Assembly: GCF_003729955.1 (NCBI RefSeq)
Contig: NZ_RJTX01000004.1
Coordinates: forward strand, 62,001 to 126,000
Source: Chryseobacterium daecheongense
Lineage (GTDB): Bacteria > Bacteroidota > Bacteroidia > Flavobacteriales > Weeksellaceae
Reading direction: 5' to 3'
Length of the DNA stretch: 64,000 nucleotides
How positions within the stretch are numbered: position 1 is the stretch's first letter; the number at the start of each line of letters is the position of its first letter. This document shows positions 16,979 through 26,018 of this stretch, one piece after another. The translations under genes and the position numbers were made by a program. The notes under the pieces are model-generated. The model did not search any database. It worked only from the letters and a program-made list of their open reading frames with translations, and had not been told where the DNA came from.

Positions 16979-18292
16979 ATGATCCTGAAAAGTAAAACTC
17001 TTTTTATTCTTTTTACTGTTTTATTCCTCATTCTCTTAGGAATACAGGCTTATTTTATGTATAAAACCTATCAGGTAACAGCCAGAGAAATCTATAGAAC
17101 GATACAATCTCCACTTAGAGATTATACTGATGAACTGGAAGATAACGGCGGCGCAAATAAAATTGATGACGATTCTTTACAATATCTCTTTATCCGGTAC
17201 AACAATAAAGAAATCAATAAGAAAGATTTTCTAAGATTTTTTGAAGAAAACAGAAAGCAAACAATGGAGTTATTCAGCAATCATGTTGATAATATGTTTA
17301 AAAAAGAAGGATATAGAGTTGCAGTAAAAATAGAATACTTATCCATTTCTTTTGTACCGGAAAATATTAATCTTCTTGACAAACCGATTGTGCTATATGA
17401 AACCAGAAATAAAATAATCAGCCCCGAAATTCTAAGCAGGGGAAAATGGGAAACATCTTCGGCATCAAAAATCACTCACAAATCCGGAAAAGACGACGTT
17501 TTCCTCGTAAAAAGCAAAACCAGTTTTGAAATATTAAACATTAAAAGTATTGTTTTTAAAGAGCAGGCCTTACTTTTTTTGTCTTGTATTGCGATCTTAT
17601 CCTGTGTACTGATGCTATATATTTTTACTATTAAAAATCTAGCAGCCCAACAAAAACAGGTTGAAATTCTGCATACAGTGGTAGATAACATTTCACATGA
17701 ATTCAAAACTCCTATTGCTACCCTAAAAATTGCTGCAAGGACCTTGAAAAAAGATTTAAATGCAGAAAATTTACCTATCATCGACCGGCAAATCAACCGA
17801 CTGGAGAACCTGATGCATCAATTGCACACAGATGATACAAAAAATGAACCCGCAGAAATAGCCACTGAAGACTGGCAACTTTTTGTTCAGGATCTTGCCT
17901 TTACCTATCAGGAAATAGAATTCGTTTTAGAAAACCAAATTTCCAGACAACTTCCATTCGATAAAAACCTTATGGAAACTATGATTAAAAATCTTTGTGA
18001 AAACAGTATAAAATATGGTTCTTCATCTGTAAAACTTACACTTGCTGATCTCAAAAAAGGTATTGAAATCAAAATATCTGATAATGGTTGGGGTATGGAG
18101 AAAAAAGAACTGAAGAATATTTTTGAAAAATTCTACCGGATACAATCCGACAACATACACAATACCAAAGGATTAGGATTAGGCCTTTATTTTGTGCAGA
18201 AGATTATAAAAAAATACCAGGGCAGAATTGATGTAGCCAGTAAACGTGGTGAGGGAACAACTTTTACAATATATTTACCCTATGAAAACTAA
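16979..18292 (+). CDS. Sensor histidine kinase (HisKA/HATPase, RprX-like)
   Basis: The 437-residue inner-membrane kinase has TM1 at about 8-27, a periplasmic sensor region of about 165 residues without recognised domain, TM2 at about 196-218, HisKA with His240 in NISHEFKTPIATL, and HATPase with DNGWGMEKKE and GLGLGLYFV. I start at 16979 because a consensus promoter occupies the 40 bp before it. The 3' end overlaps the response regulator by 11 bp. The neighbouring divergent outer-membrane receptor is the obvious candidate target. It resembles the kinase at 21507 in size and motif wording. Confidence 0.92.
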   Translation: MILKSKTLFILFTVLFLILLGIQAYFMYKTYQVTAREIYRTIQSPLRDYTDELEDNGGANKIDDDSLQYLFIRYNNKEINKKDFLRFFEENRKQTMELFSNHVDNMFKKEGYRVAVKIEYLSISFVPENINLLDKPIVLYETRNKIISPEILSRGKWETSSASKITHKSGKDDVFLVKSKTSFEILNIKSIVFKEQALLFLSCIAILSCVLMLYIFTIKNLAAQQKQVEILHTVVDNISHEFKTPIATLKIAARTLKKDLNAENLPIIDRQINRLENLMHQLHTDDTKNEPAEIATEDWQLFVQDLAFTYQEIEFVLENQISRQLPFDKNLMETMIKNLCENSIKYGSSSVKLTLADLKKGIEIKISDNGWGMEKKELKNIFEKFYRIQSDNIHNTKGLGLGLYFVQKIIKKYQGRIDVASKRGEGTTFTIYLPYEN

Positions 18293-18971
18293 AATTCTTT
18301 TAGTAGAAGATGATACAGATTTCGGAATGATACTGAAACAATATCTGGAGCTGGAAGATTTTGAAGTAGCCTGGTTCCAAAATCCCGATGATGTCGTAAA
18401 CATCCTAAATTCCGATTTTGCTTTTCATATAGGAATCTTAGATATTATGTTACCTAATATGGACGGGTTTTCCCTGGCAAAAATGATTTTAGCTGAAAAA
18501 GCAGATTTTCCATTGATTTTTCTGACTGCAAAAAATCAAAAAATAGACAGACTAACAGGTTTGAAGCTGGGAGCAGATGATTATATTTCAAAACCATGCG
18601 ACCCTGAAGAGCTGGTCCTCAGAATCAGAAGCATTCTTAAAAGAACATTACACACAGTACAGGAAGTCCGCATACAAATCGGAGAGTATCATTTAGAACC
18701 CAAAAAACTACTGCTGTTGCACCCAAAAGGAAATGTACGCCTGACCATTCGAGAAAAAGATCTTTTACTTTATCTTTTAAAGCATAACCAAAAAACACTG
18801 AAACGGGACGATATTTTAAATACTCTCTGGGAGACCAACGATTATTTTACCGGAAGAAGTTTGGATGTTTTCATCAGCAGACTCAGAAAATATTTCAGTA
18901 ACGATCCTCAAATAAAAATCCAATCCCTGAGAGGAATTGGATTTGAAATTGATTTCCCTAAAAACTCATAA
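18282..18971 (+). CDS. OmpR-family response regulator
   Basis: The 229-residue partner of the preceding kinase has a receiver domain with Asp54 (GILDIMLPNMDG), the Lys in DYISKPCDPEEL, and a C-terminal winged helix (RLTIREKDLLLYLLKHNQ, then RSLDVFISRLRKYF). Start chosen at ATG 18282 (MKTKILLVEDD), 11 bp inside the kinase gene, because the longer frame adds residues before the first receiver strand. Its stop is immediately followed by the stop of the convergent gene with no gap and no visible terminator. Confidence 0.93.
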   Translation: MKTKILLVEDDTDFGMILKQYLELEDFEVAWFQNPDDVVNILNSDFAFHIGILDIMLPNMDGFSLAKMILAEKADFPLIFLTAKNQKIDRLTGLKLGADDYISKPCDPEELVLRIRSILKRTLHTVQEVRIQIGEYHLEPKKLLLLHPKGNVRLTIREKDLLLYLLKHNQKTLKRDDILNTLWETNDYFTGRSLDVFISRLRKYFSNDPQIKIQSLRGIGFEIDFPKNS

Positions 18972-19799
18972 TCATAATGATAATTCCACTAGTACCGGAA
19001 AATGATCCGACGGATATAATAAATTTTCTCGTCTGTCATTAATATGGCGATGGGATTTTATTTTAAACCCTTTGACAAAAATATAATCAATTCTATCTTT
19101 CGGAATTTCATTGACATTAAATGCAGTAAAAGTTCCTACAGGTCCATAATGTTTCGTTTGTGAATGATAAAAACTGTCTTCCAGGTTTTGAGAAAGTGTT
19201 TTAATAGGAACCGTATCTTCTGTAAGATTAAAATCTCCGCTTAGAGTCACCGGTAAATTTTTAGGATTGAGTTCTTTTATTTTTTTCAGGATCAATTCTG
19301 AAGATTTCGCCCTGGCTATATTCCCGATATGATCGAAATGCAGGTTTAAAGCCATAAATTCTTTTTTGGATTTTTTGTCTTTAAAGATAGCATAAGTACA
19401 AATCCGGTTTAAAGCAGCATCCCATCCCTTAGAAGGCTTTTCAGGAGTTTCGGACAGCCAAAATGTTCCTGATTTCAGAACCTGAAGTCTGTTTACATCA
19501 TAAAATATAGCTGAAAATTCACCTTTTTCCTTGCCATCATCTCTTCCTACTCCTACATAATCATAATTTTTCAATCCTGTTTTGAGGTCTTTCATTTGTT
19601 CAGGAAGTGCTTCCTGAACTCCAAAATAATCCGGGTGGTAATAGCTTAACAAATCCAATACTTCCGGTTTTCTTTCCGTCCATGCATTTTCCTTATCAGA
19701 TTCTACCTGAAGCCTGATATTGAAACTCATTACTTTAAAATCCTGCGAAAAGCCCAATGTGAAAAGCATTAGAAACAAAACTGAAAATTTGAAACTCAT
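18972..19799 (-). CDS. Secreted endonuclease/exonuclease/phosphatase-family protein
   Basis: The 275-residue protein has a signal peptide (ending about FTLGFSQ) and the EEP (DNase I-like) fold motifs in order: KVMSFNIRL, GVQEALPEQ (metal-binding Glu), SGDFNLTED, DRIDYIF and PSDHFPV (catalytic Asp-His). Family members hydrolyse phosphodiester or phosphomonoester bonds of nucleic acids, inositol phosphates or lipids; the substrate cannot be told here. It is convergent with, and abuts, the response regulator gene. Confidence 0.85.
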   Translation of the reverse strand: MSFKFSVLFLMLFTLGFSQDFKVMSFNIRLQVESDKENAWTERKPEVLDLLSYYHPDYFGVQEALPEQMKDLKTGLKNYDYVGVGRDDGKEKGEFSAIFYDVNRLQVLKSGTFWLSETPEKPSKGWDAALNRICTYAIFKDKKSKKEFMALNLHFDHIGNIARAKSSELILKKIKELNPKNLPVTLSGDFNLTEDTVPIKTLSQNLEDSFYHSQTKHYGPVGTFTAFNVNEIPKDRIDYIFVKGFKIKSHRHINDRRENLLYPSDHFPVLVELSL

Positions 19800-19823
19800 A
19801 TTCTATATTTTAATTAATAAACA

Positions 19824-19856
19824 AAAATAAAAAACTTCCCTTTGCGAGAGAAGTTT
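19824..19856 (-). terminator. Terminator of the SDR gene
   Basis: On the minus strand AAACTTCTC pairs with GGGAAGTTT (one G-U, 7-nt loop), followed by a T-rich run (complement of 19824-19833). Confidence 0.75.
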
Positions 19857-19884
19857 ATGCTTGCAGTTATTATGTTAAATTATT

Positions 19885-20766
19885 TTAATTTGACTTTTTA
19901 GCTTTGATCATTGCTTCCAGCGCATCCCACATTTCCTGGGGAATATCTTCCAACATATTAAATTCTCCTGCTCCCTGAAGCCATTCACCACCATCAATGG
20001 TAACCACTTCTCCATTCATATAGGCTGAATAGTCTGAAACCAGATAAGCTGCTAAGTTGGCTAATTCCTGGTGCTCTCCTACTCTTCTCAGCGGAACTTT
20101 TTTTCTCATATCGAATTTTTCCTGTAAATCTCCGGGAAGAAGCCTGTCCCATGCTCCTTTTGTAGGAAAAGGTCCCGGAGCAATCGCATTAAAACGTATT
20201 CCATACTTCGCCCATTCAACAGCTAAAGATCTTGTCATAGCCAAAACACCTGCCTTCGCACATGCGGATGGAACCACATAAGCAGAACCTGTCCAGGAAT
20301 AGGTGGTCACAATATTCAAAACCGTTCCGGGAGTTTTCGAAGCGATCCAGTGTTTTCCTACGGAAAGTGTACAGTTCTTTGTTCCTTTTAAAACAATATC
20401 TAAAATAGAATCAAATGCAGAATGCGTCAATCTTTCGGTGGGAGAAATAAAATTGCCGGCAGCATTGTTCAGCAAAATATCAATTTTCCCAAATTCTTTC
20501 AACGTAGCATCTTTCATAGCTTCCACCTCATCCCAGTTTCTCACGTCACACGCAACACAAAGAACTTTCCCGCCTGTTTCTTCTTCCAATTCTTTAGCTG
20601 TAACCTGCAGCTTTTCAAGATTTCTGGAAGTAATCACTACTTTGGCACCCAGCTGAAGAAAATATCTGGTCATGGCCTTTCCAAGACCGCTTCCGCCTCC
20701 GGTTACAATAGCTACTTTATCTTTCAGAGCATCTTCACGCAACATCGGCTGTGTATATAGATTCAT
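19885..20766 (-). CDS. SDR oxidoreductase resembling 2,4-dienoyl-CoA reductase
   Basis: The 293-residue protein is a short-chain dehydrogenase with the cofactor loop VTGGGSGLGKAM (about 20-31), the NNAAGNFISPTERL motif and the segment SACAKAGVLAMTRSLAVEW. The NNAAGNF-x-P and the missing classical YxxxK Tyr (Lys kept in CAKAG) are typical of the DECR type, which reduces 2,4-dienoyl-CoA esters with NADPH during beta-oxidation of polyunsaturated fatty acids. The GPFPTKGAWDRL loop and C-terminal IDGGEWL also fit. Monocistronic. The specific substrate is inferred. Confidence 0.82.
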   Translation of the reverse strand: MNLYTQPMLREDALKDKVAIVTGGGSGLGKAMTRYFLQLGAKVVITSRNLEKLQVTAKELEEETGGKVLCVACDVRNWDEVEAMKDATLKEFGKIDILLNNAAGNFISPTERLTHSAFDSILDIVLKGTKNCTLSVGKHWIASKTPGTVLNIVTTYSWTGSAYVVPSACAKAGVLAMTRSLAVEWAKYGIRFNAIAPGPFPTKGAWDRLLPGDLQEKFDMRKKVPLRRVGEHQELANLAAYLVSDYSAYMNGEVVTIDGGEWLQGAGEFNMLEDIPQEMWDALEAMIKAKKSN

Positions 20767-20867
20767 ATATTTTAATTTTTCCTAAAAATAATAAATATTA
20801 AAATGCAAAATTTCAAAATACATTGATAAATGATGTTATAAATAATAAATACCGAAATAACCTTATC

Positions 20868-20907
20868 AAAAAAACAAAACAGCCTGGTCATTATGACCAG
20901 GCTGTTT
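20868..20907 (-). terminator. Terminator of the DUF1573 gene
   Basis: AAACAGCCTGGTCA (20877-20890) pairs perfectly with TGACCAGGCTGTTT (20894-20907) around a 3-nt loop; read on the minus strand it is followed by a T-run (complement of 20868-20874). Confidence 0.93.
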
Positions 20908-20929
20908 TTAAATGGGTTTTAAAAATTAA

Positions 20930-21340
20930 TTATGAAACCACTACTCCCTTGAAAGAAAGTGTTTTTGGAGTTTTACTGTCGCTTGTTGTAACATTAACCG
21001 TTTTCATAAACGCACCTGGATTTGCTGCATTGTAGCTAGCTTCTACAAACCCTTTTTTTCCCGGAAGGATTGGAGTTTTTGTATAATCTGCTGTTGTGCA
21101 TCCACATGATGGTGCTACATTTTCTATTACAATTGGCTTTGAACCCGTATTAGTAAATTCAAATCTGATCAATTTTGGTTTTCCTTGGGGAATATTTCCT
21201 ACGTCAATAGATTCTGATTTCCATTTGATAGCATCTGGAAGTGCCTTTACCACAGGAGCATGATCTACAGGAAATACATTAGCATAAAACGGAGCGCATG
21301 TTAAAACTGCTAAAAGAGCTGTAATTGTTAATTTTTTCAT
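20930..21340 (-). CDS. DUF1573 domain protein, exported
   Basis: The 136-residue protein has a signal peptide (MKKLTITALLAVLTCAPFYA) followed by one DUF1573 (Ig-like) domain with the family signature FEFTNTGSKPIVIENVAPSCGCT. The CGCT cysteine pair is typical. Such proteins are abundant in Bacteroidetes and are believed to be periplasmic or surface beta-sandwich proteins; no biochemical role is established. It is divergent (166 bp) from a histidine kinase gene. Confidence 0.88.
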   Translation of the reverse strand: MKKLTITALLAVLTCAPFYANVFPVDHAPVVKALPDAIKWKSESIDVGNIPQGKPKLIRFEFTNTGSKPIVIENVAPSCGCTTADYTKTPILPGKKGFVEASYNAANPGAFMKTVNVTTSDSKTPKTLSFKGVVVS

Positions 21341-21454
21341 GATACAAATTTTATTAATGGATTAAAAAATCTCTTTGTTGATATTTTGATATAGCAAATG
21401 TAACAGTGATTATTAATCGAACATGTTAATCGCTCTCAAACATTTGTTAACGAG

Positions 21455-21487
21455 TTGTTAATGATAAAAGATAAATAGATATTTTTG
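21455..21487 (+). promoter_or_regulatory. Predicted promoter of the 21507 kinase/regulator pair
   Basis: TTG (21455-21457), 22 bp, TATTTTTG (21480-21487), agreeing with the TTG-n17-23-TAnnTTTG consensus; the ATG follows 19 bp later. Confidence 0.6.
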
Positions 21488-21506
21488 GATAATATTGCTT
21501 CTGTAA

Positions 21507-22760
21507 ATGGAAATAAAGAAACTCAATATTATTATCACTCTCGGGTTTGTAGCTATTATCGGAATTTTGATAGCCCAGCTTTTGTGGACCCGGCAAGCCT
21601 ATAATCTTGAGGATAAAAAATTTAACCAAACGGTAAATGTCGCCCTACTTGAAGTCGTGGAGAAATTATCCGGTGGAAAAACTTCTTTTACCGAAAACCC
21701 GGTACAAAATATTTCCAACGATTATTATGTAGTTAATATCAATAATGAATTTCATCCTGCGGTCCTTGAGCATTACCTGAAAACAGAATTCAACCGTTTT
21801 CAAATCAATACCAATTATGTGTATGCATTATACAATTGCCACAGTGATCAGATGATCTATGGGAAATACGTTTCAAGTCATCAGGAGAACCCTAATGATA
21901 AGATGATCAAATTCCCGAAACATAAAAATCTTGTTTATTATTTTTCCATCCGTTTTCCTGATAAAACCACGTATCTGATAAGCTCGTTAAGGTTTTGGTA
22001 TTTGCTTACCTTTGCCCTTATTATTATCCTTCTTGTATATGTTTATTCCATATACACTATTATTCAGCAAAAAAAATTCTCGGAACTGCAAAGGGATTTC
22101 ATCAATAATATGACGCATGAGTTCAAAACTCCCCTTTCGTCCATTCTTTTAGCTTCTGAAGCATTAAGAAAGCAAGAACTCATAAAAGGAAACCCTAAAC
22201 TACAAACCTATACTTCCATTATCACCGATCAAAGCTATAAGCTCAATCATCATATTGAAAAAATATTGAATATTGCCCGCAACGATGCTTCCGGATTATC
22301 ACTGAAACCACAGAAAATAGTTTTATTGCCTTTCATTCAGGAAATTGTGGATACTATCAAACAAAAGAATGAAAATCTTTCCATACAAATAGATATAGAT
22401 AATAATATTTCAATAATTGCTGATGAATTTCATTTCACCAATATTATCTACAACATTTTAGACAACTCCATCAAATATTGTGAAACAAAACCGGAAATCA
22501 TCATTTCTTCATCAAAAGACACAAAAGGCTTATATTTAAAGTTTAAAGACAACGGAATGGGAATTCCTGCTAAAAATATTCCCCATATTTTTGATAAATT
22601 TTACAGGGTCAACACCAAAAAAAGTGATGAAGTAAACGGTTTTGGATTAGGTTTATTTTATGTAAAAAAGATCGTTCAGCAACATAATTGGAAAATTTCG
22701 GTGGAAAATAATCCTGATAAAGGGATTACCATCACCCTGTTTTTACCATTTAATTCATAG
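21507..22760 (+). CDS. Sensor histidine kinase (HisKA/HATPase, RprX-like)
   Basis: The 417-residue kinase has TM1 at about 7-27, a periplasmic region of about 135 residues, TM2 at about 160-186 (YLLTFALIIILLVYVYSIY), HisKA with His204 in NNMTHEFKTPLSS, and HATPase with DNGMGIPAKNI and GFGLGLFYV. The regulator gene follows after 7 bp, so they form an operon from the promoter at 21455. It is similar in plan to the pair at 16979-18971. Confidence 0.92.
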   Translation: MEIKKLNIIITLGFVAIIGILIAQLLWTRQAYNLEDKKFNQTVNVALLEVVEKLSGGKTSFTENPVQNISNDYYVVNINNEFHPAVLEHYLKTEFNRFQINTNYVYALYNCHSDQMIYGKYVSSHQENPNDKMIKFPKHKNLVYYFSIRFPDKTTYLISSLRFWYLLTFALIIILLVYVYSIYTIIQQKKFSELQRDFINNMTHEFKTPLSSILLASEALRKQELIKGNPKLQTYTSIITDQSYKLNHHIEKILNIARNDASGLSLKPQKIVLLPFIQEIVDTIKQKNENLSIQIDIDNNISIIADEFHFTNIIYNILDNSIKYCETKPEIIISSSKDTKGLYLKFKDNGMGIPAKNIPHIFDKFYRVNTKKSDEVNGFGLGLFYVKKIVQQHNWKISVENNPDKGITITLFLPFNS

Positions 22761-22767
22761 TAAAACC

Positions 22768-23448
22768 ATGGAAAAGTCTAAAATTCTATATGCAGAAGAT
22801 GACAGCACAATAGCTTTCCTGATCCAGGACAGCCTGGAAAGTTATTATGACATCTCATGGTATTCTGATGGAAAATCTGCGCTTGAAGCATTTAACAGCG
22901 GGACTTTCGACATCTGCCTTTTAGACATCATGATGCCTGAAATCAATGGATTTGAACTGGCACAGCATATTCGTGAAAAAAACTCTGAAATTCCCATTAT
23001 TTTCATTTCTGCAAAAGCGTTAAAAGAAGACAGAATTAAAGGGTTAAAAATTGGCGCAGATGATTACCTGGTAAAGCCATTCAGCATTGAAGAACTCATT
23101 CTTAAAATCGAAGTTTTTTTGAAACGCTCTAAGAAAACAAACAGCTATCCATCGAAATACAAAGTTGGAAAATATGACTTTGATCCGGATAACTATACTT
23201 TGCGAGATGCACAAAATACCATCACTCTCACGCAAAGGGAATCTGACCTACTCTTATATTTTATCCGCAATAAAAACACCGTTCTGAAAAGACAGGATAT
23301 TCTGAAGGCTATTTGGGGCGATGATGACTATTTTATGGGACGAAGCCTGGATGTATTTATTTCAAGATTACGAAAAGTATTTGCCGATGAACAGAATATA
23401 TGCATTGAAAATCTCCATGGAATAGGTTTCCGTTTTTCTGAAAAATAA
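22768..23448 (+). CDS. OmpR-family response regulator (RprY-like)
   Basis: The 226-residue regulator has acidic residues EDD (10-12), phospho-acceptor Asp53 (CLLDIMMPEINGFEL), the DYLVKPFSIEEL Lys, and a winged-helix domain (ITLTQRESDLLLYFIRNK, RSLDVFISRLRKVF). Its wording is close to RprY-type regulators of Bacteroidetes. It partners the kinase just upstream. The GH92 gene starts 75 bp downstream; whether that is a target is unknown. Confidence 0.92.
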   Translation: MEKSKILYAEDDSTIAFLIQDSLESYYDISWYSDGKSALEAFNSGTFDICLLDIMMPEINGFELAQHIREKNSEIPIIFISAKALKEDRIKGLKIGADDYLVKPFSIEELILKIEVFLKRSKKTNSYPSKYKVGKYDFDPDNYTLRDAQNTITLTQRESDLLLYFIRNKNTVLKRQDILKAIWGDDDYFMGRSLDVFISRLRKVFADEQNICIENLHGIGFRFSEK

Positions 23449-23523
23449 AGGATATGAAATCAAAACAATAAACAGTTATTCTTTGATTTTCTTTACATTT
23501 ACTCTTCGAAAAAATATTCATCC

Positions 23524-25821
23524 ATGAAAAGGTCAGGAACTACTGTTTTTCTATTTCTTTTATTTTTTAGTTTACATTATAAAGCCCAACAATTCGAAAA
23601 ACTCTATCACTACGTGAATCCACTGATAGGAACTGAAAAAATGGGACATACTTATCCCGGAGCCACGGTTCCGTTTGGTGCAGTACAGCTAAGCCCGGAA
23701 ACAGATTCCATTTCTTATGAGCTCAACGGAAAGTACAATGGAGAAGTGTACAAATACTGTGCAGGGTACCGGTATGAGGACAAAACAATTGTAGGTTTCA
23801 GCTCTACCCACTTTAGTGGAACCGGACATTCTGATCTTGGAGATTTTTTGGTAATGCCGACTGTCGGACCATTACAGCTCAACCCCGGAACTGCTTCAAA
23901 TCCTGAAAAAGGATACAGAAGCAGATTTTCGCATCAAAATGAAAAAGCTGAAGCAGGTTATTATAAAGTAAAGCTTGAAGAAAATAATATTTTGGCTGAA
24001 CTTACGGCTACAACCAGAGTTGGCGTACATCGCTATACGTTTCCAAAATCAGATCAGGCTCATATTATTTTGGATCTGATGGCCGGAATTTATAATTATG
24101 ACGGTAAAAACGTATGGACTTATGTTCGTGTTGAAAATGATAACACCATCACAGGTTACCGTCAAACCAATGGTTGGGCGAGAACAAGGACGGTATATTT
24201 TGCGATGAAATTTTCAAAACCGTTCAAATCATACGGCCAGAAAAATTATGATGAGAAACAGGTGTACAGAGGATTCTGGAGAAAATTTGATCAGACTAAA
24301 AACTTCCCAGAAATCGCAGGAAAAAACCTGAAAATGTATTTTGATTTTGACACTAATGAAAATGAAGCTATTGAAATCAAATTAGCCATCTCCCCGGTAA
24401 GTCAAACTAATGCTTTAGATAACCTTGAAAAGGAAACCGGAAGTTTATCTTTTGATCAGGTAAAAGCAAAAGCGCAGGAAGACTGGAACAAAGAACTCAA
24501 TAAAATTGTCATCCAGGGCTCCGAGACTGAAAAAACCAATTTTTATACGGCCATGTATCACACATTCATTAATCCTACTGTTTATATGGATGTCAATAAT
24601 GAATACAAAGGTCTGGATCAAAATATTCATAAAGCGGATAGTTTTACCAACTATACTACATTTTCAATCTGGGACACTTACCGTGCTTTACATCCGTTCT
24701 TCAATATCATACAGCCTAAGCGAAATAATGATATGGTAAAATCCATGATAGCCCATTACAACCAGTTTTCTATGAAAATGTTACCCATCTGGTCTCATTA
24801 TGCCAACGACAACTGGTGCATGAGCGGCTACCATAGTGTAAGTGTAGTTGCGGATGCCATTATTAAAGGGAATTATGACGGAGATCCCAAAGAAGCATTA
24901 AAGGCTTGTGTGGCAACTGCCAATAAAAGAGATTATGAAGGAATCGGATATTATATAGATTCCGGATACATCCCTGCAGAGAAAAACGGAACCTCAGTTT
25001 CCAATACATTGGAATATGCCTATGACGATTGGGCCATTGCTCAATTGGCAAAACATGTAGGAGAAACTGAAATTTATAATCAATTCATCAAACGTTCTGA
25101 AAACTGGAAAAATAATTTCGACAAAAGCATTGGTTTCATGCGTCCTCGTTTGGCAGATGGAAGCTTTAAAAAAGAGTTCGATCTGTTGAGCACTCACGGT
25201 CAGGGTTTCATTGAGGGAAATTCATGGAATTACAGCTTCTTTGTTCCTCACCATCCGGATGAACTTATCCAGATGATGGGCGGAAAGAAAAAGTTTGCAG
25301 CAAAGCTGGATGAATTGTTCACGATGCATTTACCGGATGAGTTTTTTGCAGATACAGAAGATATTACCCGGGAAGGAATTATCGGCGGCTATGTCCATGG
25401 AAATGAACCCGCTCATCATGTTGCCTATCTTTATAATTGGGCAGGGCAGCCGTGGAAAACACAGGCTCAGATCAGACACATCCTGGAAATGCAGTACAAA
25501 GCAACTCCGGATGGATTGGGCGGAAATGATGATGCAGGACAAATGAGCGCATGGTATATTTTAAGCACACTTGGATTTTATCCTGTGGCTCCCGGATCAG
25601 AAGATTATGCAATCGGGAGTCCGGCTGTAGATCAAGCTTTTTTACATTTAGAAAACGGAAAGACTTTTGAAATTGAAACTGTCAATCAAAGTCCAAAGAA
25701 TGTATACGTTGAAAAAATTCTTCTGAATGGGAAAGAAATCAAAAACTTTACTTTAAAACATTCTGATATTGTGAATGGCGGGAAATTGATTTTTTACATG
25801 AGTTCTAAACCCAGAAAATAA
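23524..25821 (+). CDS. GH92-family alpha-mannosidase, secreted
   Basis: The 765-residue enzyme has a signal peptide (about 1-22) and the GH92 hallmarks: HYVNPLIGTEKMGHTYPGAT near the mature N-terminus, the PFGAVQLSPET loop, then HGNEPAHHVAYLYNWAGQPW and GGNDDAGQMSAWYILSTLGF in the catalytic half. GH92 enzymes are calcium-dependent exo-alpha-mannosidases, commonly alpha-1,2, that trim high-mannose N-glycans or yeast mannan. No SusC/SusD genes are adjacent, so it is an orphan rather than part of a utilisation locus. Linkage specificity cannot be read from sequence here. Confidence 0.92.
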   Translation: MKRSGTTVFLFLLFFSLHYKAQQFEKLYHYVNPLIGTEKMGHTYPGATVPFGAVQLSPETDSISYELNGKYNGEVYKYCAGYRYEDKTIVGFSSTHFSGTGHSDLGDFLVMPTVGPLQLNPGTASNPEKGYRSRFSHQNEKAEAGYYKVKLEENNILAELTATTRVGVHRYTFPKSDQAHIILDLMAGIYNYDGKNVWTYVRVENDNTITGYRQTNGWARTRTVYFAMKFSKPFKSYGQKNYDEKQVYRGFWRKFDQTKNFPEIAGKNLKMYFDFDTNENEAIEIKLAISPVSQTNALDNLEKETGSLSFDQVKAKAQEDWNKELNKIVIQGSETEKTNFYTAMYHTFINPTVYMDVNNEYKGLDQNIHKADSFTNYTTFSIWDTYRALHPFFNIIQPKRNNDMVKSMIAHYNQFSMKMLPIWSHYANDNWCMSGYHSVSVVADAIIKGNYDGDPKEALKACVATANKRDYEGIGYYIDSGYIPAEKNGTSVSNTLEYAYDDWAIAQLAKHVGETEIYNQFIKRSENWKNNFDKSIGFMRPRLADGSFKKEFDLLSTHGQGFIEGNSWNYSFFVPHHPDELIQMMGGKKKFAAKLDELFTMHLPDEFFADTEDITREGIIGGYVHGNEPAHHVAYLYNWAGQPWKTQAQIRHILEMQYKATPDGLGGNDDAGQMSAWYILSTLGFYPVAPGSEDYAIGSPAVDQAFLHLENGKTFEIETVNQSPKNVYVEKILLNGKEIKNFTLKHSDIVNGGKLIFYMSSKPRK

Positions 25822-25940
25822 TTTTTTCAAAACATAAACTGTACTAATATTCAAACTAATTTTAACTAATAATTATACACAATTTTCTCACAGATTGGTA
25901 AACTGCTGTAGATAATTAAAGTTCAAATCATAATCTGTAA

Positions 25941-25970
25941 TTTGCATACGACAACCATGGTTTTGCATAC
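25941..25970 (+). promoter_or_regulatory. Direct repeat pair, candidate AraC-type operator
   Basis: TTTGCATAC occurs at 25941-25949 and 25962-25970, exactly 21 bp apart (two helical turns), 78 and 57 bp before the ATG of the aldo/keto reductase. This spacing is classic for half-sites of AraC-family activators, and an AraC-family gene lies directly downstream of the reductase. Confidence 0.45.
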
Positions 25971-26018
25971 ATTCAATTTCTAATTTCTGCTGAATTTTGT
26001 ATCAATAAAATCAACAAT

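Noticed and set aside
20303..20656. 117-codon plus-strand open frame
   Set aside because: Antisense to the SDR gene with its clear cofactor motifs.
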